Shown in pieces: positions 35,656 to 46,764 of a stretch of DNA of 64,000 bases. The notes beneath the pieces are model-generated. The model did not search any database. It was not told the origin of the DNA and saw only the letters and a program-made list of their open reading frames with translations. The translations under genes were made by a program, and so were the position numbers. The stretch is from positions 1 through 64,000 of the forward strand of contig CASFXH010000026.1 of assembly GCA_949298575.1 (NCBI GenBank), given 5' to 3'. Every line of letters begins with the position of its first letter. The first letter of the stretch is position 1. Origin of the DNA: an uncultured Parabacteroides sp. GTDB taxonomy: Bacteria > Bacteroidota > Bacteroidia > Bacteroidales > Tannerellaceae.

Positions 35656-35702
35656 ACGTGCACCTTCCTTGGCAGACATGAGCTAGGACGGAATATAATG
35701 CC

Positions 35703-35710
35703 TATATTCG
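35703..35710 (+). promoter_or_regulatory. -7 promoter element TATATTCG for GH2 gene
   Basis: A TAnnTTCG match followed by CG, 26 bp before the ATG at 35737. Confidence 0.45.
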
Positions 35711-35715
35711 CGTAA

Positions 35716-39096
<3,381 letters not shown>

Positions 39097-39098
39097 GA

Positions 39099-39137
39099 GA
39101 GGAGGCCTATTCGCGATTGAACGGATAGGCCTCTTTC
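39099..39137. terminator. Bidirectional terminator
   Basis: GAGGCCTAT pairs with ATAGGCCTC around a 15-nt loop, followed by TTTCTTT. It lies between the convergent GH2 and PiT genes. Confidence 0.75.
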
Positions 39138-39162
39138 TTTATTTTATGTCGATTAGGGAGTC

Positions 39163-40176
39163 TCAGAATAGCATGACGATGAAATAGACTCCGGCGGCCA
39201 GGAGCGCGCTTACCGGAATCGTCAGGACCCAAGCGGTCATTAAGCTGCGGGTGATTCCCCAGCGGACGGCTGACAGGCGTTTCGTGGCGCCTACGCCGAT
39301 GATGGCACCCGTGATGGTGTGTGTCGTGCTGACCGGGATCTTCAGGTATTCCGTCAGGTAGAGCGTGAAGGCGCCTGCCGTCTCCGCGATGACTCCTTCA
39401 AGAGGCGTGACCTTCGTAATGCGTGTACCCATCGTGCGGACGATTTTCCAACCACCCGACATCGTTCCGAGCGAGATGGCCGTGAAACAAGAGAATGCGA
39501 CCCAGTCCGGCAGGTCGTTGATACTATGGATGCCCATGCCCAACCCTTCAGAGTGGGCAGCGATAAGGGCCGCGGCGATGATACCCATCACTTTCTGGGA
39601 GTCGTTCAAACCGTGACCAATGCTGAAAAGGGCCGACGAGACGAGCTGCAACTTCTTGAACCAGATCTCTGCCGTATGCGGATGCGCCCGCTGGCAGCTG
39701 TAGAGCACTATCAACGTGAATCCGAAAGCGACTACCATACCGATCAGCGGAGCCAAGAAGATGAAGGCCGCGATCTTCAAGATGATGCTGCCCTGTATGG
39801 CCCCGAAGCCATTCGCCATGATGGCCGCGCCCGCGAAGCCACCGATCAAGGTGTGCGACGACGAGGAAGGGATGCCTTTCCACCACGTGAAAAGGTTCCA
39901 GATAATGGCGGCGATGACACCCGCCAGGATGATAGGTAGCGTGATGTATTCCTCATAGACTGTCTTTGATACCGTGTTGGCGATACCAAATCCGCCAATG
40001 ATGTGCTTGGCGATGAAGAAAGCGACAAAGTTGAAGAAAGCGGCCCAGAGGACAGCCTGGAACGGGGTGAGGACCTTCGTCGAGACGATGGTCGCGATCG
40101 AGTTGGCCGCGTCATGGAAGCCGTTGATGTAGTCAAAAAGCAGGGAGAGGACGATGATAATCACTAATAATTCCAT
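39163..40176 (-). CDS. PiT-family inorganic phosphate transporter
   Basis: 337 residues with about ten membrane helices. PiT signature GFHDAANSIATIVSTKVLTP near the N-terminus, repeated as GHGLNDSQKVMGIIA in the second half. It imports phosphate with a cation. It follows the DUF47 gene by 21 bp, the usual partner. Confidence 0.94.
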   Translation of the reverse strand: MELLVIIIVLSLLFDYINGFHDAANSIATIVSTKVLTPFQAVLWAAFFNFVAFFIAKHIIGGFGIANTVSKTVYEEYITLPIILAGVIAAIIWNLFTWWKGIPSSSSHTLIGGFAGAAIMANGFGAIQGSIILKIAAFIFLAPLIGMVVAFGFTLIVLYSCQRAHPHTAEIWFKKLQLVSSALFSIGHGLNDSQKVMGIIAAALIAAHSEGLGMGIHSINDLPDWVAFSCFTAISLGTMSGGWKIVRTMGTRITKVTPLEGVIAETAGAFTLYLTEYLKIPVSTTHTITGAIIGVGATKRLSAVRWGITRSLMTAWVLTIPVSALLAAGVYFIVMLF

Positions 40177-40197
40177 AATGGGACAGATTATCGTTGG

Positions 40198-40845
40198 TTA
40201 CGCGTATTTGACGATATAGTTCCTCAAGATCTTGCCTACATGCTCAGCGGCATCGGTTGTCTTCTCCAGCTCATACATGATCTCCTTGATCTTGATGATC
40301 TCGATAGCATCTTTTTCTTCCTCAAACAGTTTCTTGATGAAAAGCTCATAGACGTCGTCCGCTTGGTTCTCGATGTCATGAAGTTTTGAGCAATATCCCC
40401 GAAGAGTGGCCGGTTTCTTGCGGAAGATTTCCAGCTCGTCCATGGCCTTGTGAATGTATTCAGCCTCTTCTTGGATCAGGCTGGTTAATTCTTTTCCACT
40501 TTCAGAGATGGGTTTGGGGTTGTAAATGTGGATACGTTTCGCGCAACTGTTGATCCGGTCAATCACGTCATCGATCGACGAAGCCAAGTCATGGATATCT
40601 TCCCGGTCGAAAGGGGTGATAAACGTGGTCCCTAGTTCGTCAAAGATCAGATGGGTTTGCTTATCGCCTTCCCGTTCCAGGTCCTTGATTCGCCGGTAAT
40701 ACTCGGCTCGTTCGGCGGGAGAGTCATGCTTCAGGCATTCCGCCAGCATATTGGCCGACTGGGTGAGAATATCCGACAAACGCTTGAGCAGCGGGAAGAA
40801 CTTAGGTTCCTTCGGCGTGAACCTACTGAAGAAAGAATTTTTCAT
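40198..40845 (-). CDS. DUF47 PhoU-like regulator of PiT transporter
   Basis: 215 residues, all-helical, with DLEREGDKQTHLIFDELG and DIENQADDVYELFIKKLF, the paired E/DxxxD metal-binding repeats of PhoU-like DUF47 proteins. It is thought to modulate the adjacent PiT transporter. First gene of the pair; long leader of about 150 nt. Confidence 0.9.
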   Translation of the reverse strand: MKNSFFSRFTPKEPKFFPLLKRLSDILTQSANMLAECLKHDSPAERAEYYRRIKDLEREGDKQTHLIFDELGTTFITPFDREDIHDLASSIDDVIDRINSCAKRIHIYNPKPISESGKELTSLIQEEAEYIHKAMDELEIFRKKPATLRGYCSKLHDIENQADDVYELFIKKLFEEEKDAIEIIKIKEIMYELEKTTDAAEHVGKILRNYIVKYA

Positions 40846-40994
40846 ATCTGTAAATATTGGGGTGTTAATAAGTTATTCCATCTCTGGGGGAGTTTGGATC
40901 GCGAGGGTTTCTTCAAGAAGAACAAATCGATCATATCGATGCAATCTTAAACTGTATAGTAATTGGAATCTTTCGCCTTTTATCTAAGGCGGGA

Positions 40995-41002
40995 CAAAAG
41001 TA
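40995..41002 (-). promoter_or_regulatory. -7 promoter element TACTTTTG for DUF47-PiT operon
   Basis: A perfect TAnnTTTG match on the minus strand. Just downstream is the short hairpin CGCCTT-TTATCT-AAGGCG (40976-40993), at the predicted start of the leader. The gap 40846-41182 contains this promoter, the leader and the next terminator, and no gene. Confidence 0.5.
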
Positions 41003-41060
41003 ATGATTTATTTGGGATTATTAAGGACTGTCGGGGTAAAAAATGAAGAGGGACGGCGTG

Positions 41061-41114
41061 GAAAAAAGAAGGATGGTAGACGATAGGCTACGTAAGCCTT
41101 TCTACCATCCTTCG
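41061..41114 (-). terminator. Terminator after ompA-like gene
   Basis: On the minus strand AAGGATGGTAG pairs with CTACCATCCTT, with an inner GGCTTACGTAGCC hairpin, followed by CTTTTTTC. Confidence 0.85.
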
Positions 41115-41182
41115 CTAATACGAATAATAAATTGTAGGGCGATTCACATCGGCCTTCCCTTTAGGGGGTAAGGTTTTGCTTG

Positions 41183-42400
41183 TTATTCAACTATTTGGTC
41201 GGGTATACTCTCCCAATAGTCCATGTTTGTGATCAGTTCGACCGTGATTTTGCGGTCTCCTCGCCGTACATTGTCGGACGCGGAGGCCGGAGCGATGGCG
41301 ATCCGTTTGCCGATACCTCGCCATTTCATCATCTCGGTCGGGACGCCTCGTTCTTCCAACGCTTTCACCACTTCGCCGGCACGGGCTTCCGAAAGGGCAC
41401 GGTTGAACGCTTCATCTCCACGGGCATCCGTTTGCCCGGTGATCAAGAAACGACGGCTCGTGTCACGTTTGAATGTCTCGGCGATCTTGTCCAATGTCTC
41501 GTTGGAGATTGACGTGATCTCGTAGCTGTTGAAGTCGAAGTAAATCTGGTCGAACAATTCGCCGAGGCTCTTGGTGATGACCGTCTCGACAGGTTTCTCG
41601 ACGATGACCTCTTTCTCGACGACTTTCTCCACGATCTTCTCGACGGGCTTCTCTACATAGCGGACAACCGGTTGCGGCTTCTTCGACTTCCCTCCGATGC
41701 GCCAGATCAGGCGTGCCGAGCCTTGTAGGGAATTGGCTACGTCCTTATGGGGCATCAAAAGGTAATCCGCTTGGAGGCCGATGCCGATACGGTCGTTCAA
41801 CCAGAAGTTGATGCCGCCACCCAACGAGATGGGCGCCAAATGCTTCTGGTCTCGTCCCTCTTTGTTGCCGAAGTTGCTGAGCACCCACGACATCTCGTCC
41901 GGCTCCAGGCCCTCGCTTCCGCTATACAGGATTTGGAAATCCTTATACATATAATTAATACCGGCACGCAAATAGGGATCGACGTAGCGCGACTTGAAGT
42001 ACTCACCCAAGCGCCATTGCAGGCCGACACCCGCCATCGCCATCCATTTATTCTTTCCGTCGACCGACTTGTTGGTCACGCCAAAGTTGCCTTGCAAGTC
42101 CAAGTAGAAATGCTTGTTCAGCTCGCGGGCCGCGTAAATGCCGCCGCCCCAGACGGCATGGTTCAAGTCGAGGTCGAACTGATAACCATTGTCCAACTGG
42201 CTGAAGTTACTGAAACCGACACGGCTGAATTGGAACACGTTCCCGCCGATACCGATTTCCCAAGCTTTCTTCGCTTCCTCTTCTTCCACGATAAGCGTGT
42301 CGGTCGTCATGCGCAACGTATCGCTTACCGCCTGCTGTGCCCCGATAGGCAAAGAACAAAGCAGGAAGGTGGATATTGTGATATATGATTTGATACTCAT
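41183..42400 (-). CDS. OmpA-family outer-membrane protein
   Basis: 405 residues: a signal peptide (cleavage near IGAQQ), an N-terminal eight-strand barrel (about 45-235), a repetitive linker EKPVEKIVEKVVEKEVIVEK (about 255-280), and a C-terminal peptidoglycan-binding OmpA domain (about 290-395) with TGQTDARGDEAFNRALSEAR. It anchors the outer membrane to the cell wall. It begins 11 bp after the collagen-like gene and probably shares its transcript. Confidence 0.93.
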   Translation of the reverse strand: MSIKSYITISTFLLCSLPIGAQQAVSDTLRMTTDTLIVEEEEAKKAWEIGIGGNVFQFSRVGFSNFSQLDNGYQFDLDLNHAVWGGGIYAARELNKHFYLDLQGNFGVTNKSVDGKNKWMAMAGVGLQWRLGEYFKSRYVDPYLRAGINYMYKDFQILYSGSEGLEPDEMSWVLSNFGNKEGRDQKHLAPISLGGGINFWLNDRIGIGLQADYLLMPHKDVANSLQGSARLIWRIGGKSKKPQPVVRYVEKPVEKIVEKVVEKEVIVEKPVETVITKSLGELFDQIYFDFNSYEITSISNETLDKIAETFKRDTSRRFLITGQTDARGDEAFNRALSEARAGEVVKALEERGVPTEMMKWRGIGKRIAIAPASASDNVRRGDRKITVELITNMDYWESIPDQIVE

Positions 42401-42411
42401 GATTTGTCTTT

Positions 42412-43725
42412 TTATTCAGTAATCTCTTCTTTTATTTCAATGTATTCTCCATCCCCTGAATCCGTAACATAGTTATTACTTGTACCTCCATGCCTATTAT
42501 AATAAAGTTTGTTACTCATGACAGAAGTATTTCCTATTTCCAATGGATAAAAGTTCGATTTACCATCAAATGTCGTCATACCATCACTACCTTTTATCGT
42601 GTTTCCTTTGATAGTAATAGTACTTGTCGTCCCAATATCAGTACTTGTCGTCCCAATATCAACAAGCGTAAATTCACCCTTTTCATTAGCGACACCAGAT
42701 CCATTATTGTTTTGACCGGTTTCCTCTATATGCCATGAACATGTAATCGCAAATAGATTCCCCCTCGGTAATTTTTCTAAAGCTGTCGGTGCATAAACTG
42801 TTACTGATTCACCACCTATCGTTCCAGTTTCTTTTTTATAACTTGGCTCTAACAACAATCCGACTTCGGTTTCTTCAATATCTAAAGAACCTTTTATATC
42901 TACCTTTTTAACCGTTGTGCTTCCTGTAATATCACTAAATTGGGAAGTTCTTCTCAGTGATTCCGTCGCAAATGTAGGTACAAATTGCACGGGTAACATC
43001 TTTATGTAAGAATCAAGCGTCGGGTTTTCACCATAACATTTCTCAACTCCCAATTTGATGTAATGAAAATCACCTTCTGTATATTCACCCCAATAGAATT
43101 TATCTTTTTTTACTTTATCCTTATCTAATCCTTCATACGCTGTATAGATAAACTTTCGCAATATCTGAAGTTGACAGTCGCTTTCCGTTGCCAACTCTAT
43201 TGCTTTATCTGTTTCTGTATCTTCTGTCTCTACCTTAGTAGTTCCATCGCTTTCATATTCATAAATCTTTATCTTTCTTTGTGTATCACCTAACTCCGCT
43301 GGTATAGCTTCCCACTTGTCTTTTCCGTCAGCATCTCGTACATTACGTTGAAGTTTAATCCATATATTAATACATGGATTCCCTGCGTAAAGCCCATCTT
43401 TATACCCACCAACAGTTGGAACTTTGCTTTCGCTTATTACCAAACGAACTTGCATCCTTGCCGGCACAATTGTATTTTCTGCGGATTCTACAAAATCGTC
43501 TTCTCCTGCAATCTGAATTTTAGCTTGTGCTTTAGGGCCATAATACTTGTTTGGTAAATCATCTTTGGGAACCGTAATATATCCCTTTTCATCCGTAGAA
43601 TAAGTTTTACTATCTATACCTGGAAGTTCTACTTTAGTATCTTTAGGAGCAACCTTACCGTTACTATCGTAAATTCTATATTTTACAGAACCATCTTCCC
43701 AATTGACAAATTCTTCGACATCCAA
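42412..43725 (-). pseudogene. 3' part of collagen-like lipoprotein gene, separated by amber codon
   Basis: The reading frame is open from 43797 to 42412 and is in the same frame as the gene at 43798-44661, separated only by the TAG at 43798-43800. Codons immediately after the TAG continue the Gly-X-Y repeat (DGEDGLNGVT), showing this is one gene. The region is beta-rich, with no domain recognised, and ends in a 30-residue Gly/Ser/Asn-rich tail. Independent translation would need the weak TTG at 43725. AT-rich relative to ompA. Contains an in-frame 21-bp duplication. May be expressed if the stop is suppressed or is a sequence error. Confidence 0.75.
42620..42661 (-). repeat. 21-bp in-frame tandem duplication
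   Basis: GTACTTGTCGTCCCAATATC(A) occurs twice back to back, duplicating seven codons (DIGTTST) near the end of the collagen-like gene. Confidence 0.9.
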
Positions 43726-43797
43726 TTTATAATATTGGATAATAGCATTCGGACTTCCTTCTATAATTGTTACACCATTTAAACCATCTTCACCATC

Positions 43798-44661
43798 CTA
43801 TCCATCTTCTCCATCTTTCCCATCTTCACCACGCAAGTATGCCCAGAAATCTTTTATAGTCGTTTTTTCAGGATCGCATTTATGTCCCGGGTTATGCGGA
43901 TCATCCAATCCTTCCTCACTCGTTACAGCTTCTACCCAAAGGTCATACGCGCTTTGGCCCGCTGGCCCCGCTGGCCCTTGTGGTCCAGTAGGTCCTTGTG
44001 TTCCGCTACCGCTACCACCAGATTCTCCCGGTTCGCCTTGTTCTCCGCGTGACGGTTTACCCGTGTCTACGCCATTGATGTACCAGTTGCCATTCTCCCC
44101 AATCGTGATGTCGGGCATAGAGCTGCTTCCATCGGATCCGTCGGCGCCGTCTTCGCCGTCTTCACCCGGTTCGCCTTGTGGCCCTTGCGCGGCGATGCCC
44201 GTATCTTCACCGTTCACCCACCAATGGCCGTTATCTCCGATATTGGGGGTTACGCCGTCCTTGCCATCGGCCCCGGTCAAGTAATACCAGAAGTCGTTCA
44301 GGTCGGTTTCATCCTTCGGCCAATCGGTTCCCGGGTTCTTCGGATTGTCGAGTCCTGCCTCTACTTCCGTGATCCAGATTTCATAAGCGCTCTTGCCATC
44401 CTCTCCGTCTTTGCCTTTCAGGAAGAGGAAGAAGTTGTTCTCGTCGGTCCGGTCTTTCGGCCAGTCGACCGTACCGTCGTTGACAGCGTCTACCCAAACT
44501 TCATAAGCCGATTTCCCCGCGGGCCCTTCCGGACCTTCAGGGAACAGCATTTGTAATTCATTGCTGCAAGAAAAACAAGTGATGCAGAATAAGGAAAGCA
44601 GGATCGCTTTCCAATGATTTACCCAAACCCATGTTCGAGGAAATAGATTAGCTCTGTGCAT
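43798..44661 (-). CDS. Collagen-like surface lipoprotein, truncated by amber stop
   Basis: 287 residues. A lipoprotein signal with lipobox FSCSNEL after a basic and hydrophobic start. The mature part alternates Gly-X-Y collagen-like stretches (GPQGEPGEDGEDGADG, GPTGPQGPAGPAG) with three copies of a module containing SAYEVWVDAV / SAYEIWITEV / SAYDLWVEAV and DWPKD-type segments. Two further short units read NGHWWVNGEDTG and NGNWYINGVDTG. Such proteins are phase-variable or recombination-prone surface structures. The amber codon falls inside the last Gly-X-Y run. The gene begins about 70 bp downstream of RNA element copy A. Confidence 0.85.
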   Translation of the reverse strand: MHRANLFPRTWVWVNHWKAILLSLFCITCFSCSNELQMLFPEGPEGPAGKSAYEVWVDAVNDGTVDWPKDRTDENNFFLFLKGKDGEDGKSAYEIWITEVEAGLDNPKNPGTDWPKDETDLNDFWYYLTGADGKDGVTPNIGDNGHWWVNGEDTGIAAQGPQGEPGEDGEDGADGSDGSSSMPDITIGENGNWYINGVDTGKPSRGEQGEPGESGGSGSGTQGPTGPQGPAGPAGQSAYDLWVEAVTSEEGLDDPHNPGHKCDPEKTTIKDFWAYLRGEDGKDGEDG

Positions 44662-44730
44662 AAACTGGTTAATTGCCCCTGTAGTTCCCCAAACAGGCTT
44701 TTGATACTTAATTTATACCCATATATGCGA

Positions 44731-45020
44731 AAAGCGTGGGAACTGTACCTGTTACTTATCCCACAAATTCAGGCCTTCGCATTGCCCACCAACAGAGGAT
44801 AAGCAACGCAGAAGCCCACGCCGATTTTGTATATATACATACTTTCATGTGCCACGAAGGCACATGAAAAGTACTTCTATGATACAAATCCCGCGGACAT
44901 CTACCGTTGCCCTGTCTTCTTTACTGGTTTCAAAGTTGCGAAGTTTGAATTTGTCGAAGACAAGACGCCAAGTAAACGTCCTTTTACATATATGTCAGCT
45001 GCCCCACAACCCTATTCGGC
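44731..45020 (-). ncRNA. Candidate structured RNA, copy A
   Basis: Non-coding element about 290 nt on the minus strand, homologous to copy B at 52.3 kb. Helices in order 5' to 3': P1 44972-44981 with 44895-44904; P2 44956-44966 with 44909-44919; P3 44944-44949 with 44929-44934, loop containing TCGCAA; P4 a long AT-rich hairpin over 44823-44890 capped by CATGTGCC/GGCACATG; P5 44803-44816 with 44772-44785 (13 of 14 pairs); then a hairpin GTGGGA/TCCCAC (44736-44764) followed by GCTTTTC. Helices P1, P2, P3 and P5 are kept in copy B with changed bases. Stops interrupt any shared reading frame. The rest of 44662-45318 contains the 23-bp array and no gene. Confidence 0.55.
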
Positions 45021-45185
45021 GTGAAGCTGCGGCGCGCAGGTACGATTATTTTGGGAAATAGATGAAATTGTTTGTGCTTTTTGGGAAAGTAATTCTAAGA
45101 ATGGTTGGTTTTAGTCGCGTGGAAAGGGTAAAAAGTCGCTCCCGATCTGGCGGATTTGGCAATGGGGATTCTTTGTTTTTTATAA

Positions 45186-45277
45186 TGCCTATCATGAGGT
45201 GCTTATAATAGGTATCATGAGCACCTCATGATAGGCATTATGATTACCTTATGATAGGCATTATAATAAGTCTTGAA
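45186..45277. repeat. Phased array, 23-bp step, four copies
   Basis: Units start at 45186, 45209, 45232 and 45255. Cores are TGCCTATCAT, TAGGTATCAT, TAGGCATTAT and TAGGCATTAT, that is, mixed orientation of one near-palindrome (ATGATAGGCATTAT). Sequence family shared with the array at 9709. It ends 42 bp downstream of the aldo/keto reductase stop. Confidence 0.88.
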
Positions 45278-45318
45278 TATCAAGCATATATAAGCCTGTT
45301 TCTCCAATGGGGGGCCGC

Positions 45319-46719
45319 TTAAAGCGTGTTTTGCTTCAGTCGCTCCACGTACTCGTCGATGCGCCGCATTTCCGCCGGGATGTCGATCCGTTGCGGGCAA
45401 TGGGGGCTGCACTGGTCGCATCCGATGCAATGGCTGGCCTGCCGGAGCTTCGGGACACTGCGGTCGTAGCCGACGAGGTAGATCTGGCGGGCCTTGCGGT
45501 AGTTCGGTTCTCGCGAGCTTTCGGGGACATTGCCTTCGTTCAGGCACTTGTTGTAGTGCAAAAGGATGGCGGGGATGTCAAGGCCGTAGGGGCAAGGCAT
45601 GCAGTACTTGCAGTCGTTGCATGGGATGGTGTCATATTGCATCATCATCGTGGCCGCTTCTTGGAGGAAGTCGAATTCCTCGTCGGTCAAGGCCTTTAGC
45701 GGCGAGTAGGAGAGGATGTTGTCTTGCAGGTGTTCCATGCGGGTCATGCCGCTGAGGACCGTCAGCACGTCCGGGTAAGAGCCAGCGAAACGGAAAGCCC
45801 AGGAAGCGACGCTGCGCTCCGGCTCGCGCTGCTTGAGGTGCGCCACGACGTTGTCGGGCACGTTGGAGAGGCGGCCTCCCAAGAGCGGCTCCATGATGAT
45901 GGCGGGAATCTTCCGTTTCGCCAACTCCTCGTACAGGTACTCGGCGTTCGTGTTGCGAGCGTTGATCTGTTGGGCATATCGCCAGTCGAGATAGTTCATT
46001 TGGATTTGCACGAAATCCCACTTGTACTCGTCGTGGCGGGAGAGGAGGTAGTCGAAGATCCGGATGTCGCCGTGGTAAGAGAAGCCCAAGTTGCGGATAC
46101 GCCCCGCCTCGCGCTCTTCCAGCAGGAAGTCGAGCATGCCGTTGTTGACGTAGCGATCCTCGTATTCTTTCATCGCGTCATTGCCGCCGCCGATGCTATG
46201 GAGCAGGTAGTAGTCGATATAATCTACTTTAAGGAACTTCTTGGAGTTCTCGTACATCTCGATCGACGCCTCGCGGCTCCAAGTCGACTGGGCGAAGTTG
46301 GAGAGTTTGGTGGCGACGTAGTACGACTCGCGGGGATGGCGGGAGAGGGCGATGCCCGTAGCCGCTTCCGAACCGCCCCGGCAGTAGGCGGGCGACGTAT
46401 CGAAGTAGTTCACGCCATGAGCCAAAGCGTAGTCGACCATCTCATTGACCATCTCTTGGTCGATCGGCTCGTTGCCCTCGCGAGCTGAGCGTCCGCCGAC
46501 AGACGGGAGGCGCATCATGCCGAAGCCAAGGAGCGACACCTTGTCGCCCGTCTTGGGGTTCGTACGGTAGGTCATTTGGTCGGTCGGGATCTTGACCGAG
46601 CCCGTGGAAGCCGACTTGTCGTCGCATGCCGACAGTCCGGCGCCCGCCAGACCCGCGGCGCCCGCCAGCTTGAAGAAGTCGCGGCGGGATATCTCGTGTG
46701 TCATATTCTTGTTTTCCAT
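45319..46719 (-). CDS. Exported aldo/keto reductase with 4Fe-4S domain
   Basis: 466 residues from MENKNMTHEISRRDFF, which carries a twin-arginine signal (SRRDFFK) and a lipobox-like LSACDD, so it is probably Tat-exported and possibly lipid-anchored. Aldo/keto reductase barrel (about 50-340) with GVNYFDTSPAY, followed by ferredoxin-type clusters CNDCKYCMPCPYG and CIGCDQCSPHCPQ. It lies 45 bp after the membrane Fe-S protein and likely receives electrons from it. Substrate unknown. An alternative start 21 bp upstream is possible. Confidence 0.88.
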   Translation of the reverse strand: MENKNMTHEISRRDFFKLAGAAGLAGAGLSACDDKSASTGSVKIPTDQMTYRTNPKTGDKVSLLGFGMMRLPSVGGRSAREGNEPIDQEMVNEMVDYALAHGVNYFDTSPAYCRGGSEAATGIALSRHPRESYYVATKLSNFAQSTWSREASIEMYENSKKFLKVDYIDYYLLHSIGGGNDAMKEYEDRYVNNGMLDFLLEEREAGRIRNLGFSYHGDIRIFDYLLSRHDEYKWDFVQIQMNYLDWRYAQQINARNTNAEYLYEELAKRKIPAIIMEPLLGGRLSNVPDNVVAHLKQREPERSVASWAFRFAGSYPDVLTVLSGMTRMEHLQDNILSYSPLKALTDEEFDFLQEAATMMMQYDTIPCNDCKYCMPCPYGLDIPAILLHYNKCLNEGNVPESSREPNYRKARQIYLVGYDRSVPKLRQASHCIGCDQCSPHCPQRIDIPAEMRRIDEYVERLKQNTL

Positions 46720-46764
46720 ATAGAATGTATGCTCTTTCAATTAGAATTTAACGATAAGTGATGA

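Noticed and set aside
44827..45061. Short plus-strand frames of 65 and 70 codons
   Set aside because: They lie inside RNA element A, are not kept in copy B, and show no protein features.
45186..45277. Possible CRISPR array
   Set aside because: Step is only 23 bp, spacers of about 10 bp are partly repeated, and no cas gene is nearby. The same applies to the arrays at 9.7, 18.2, 48.5 and 56.9 kb.
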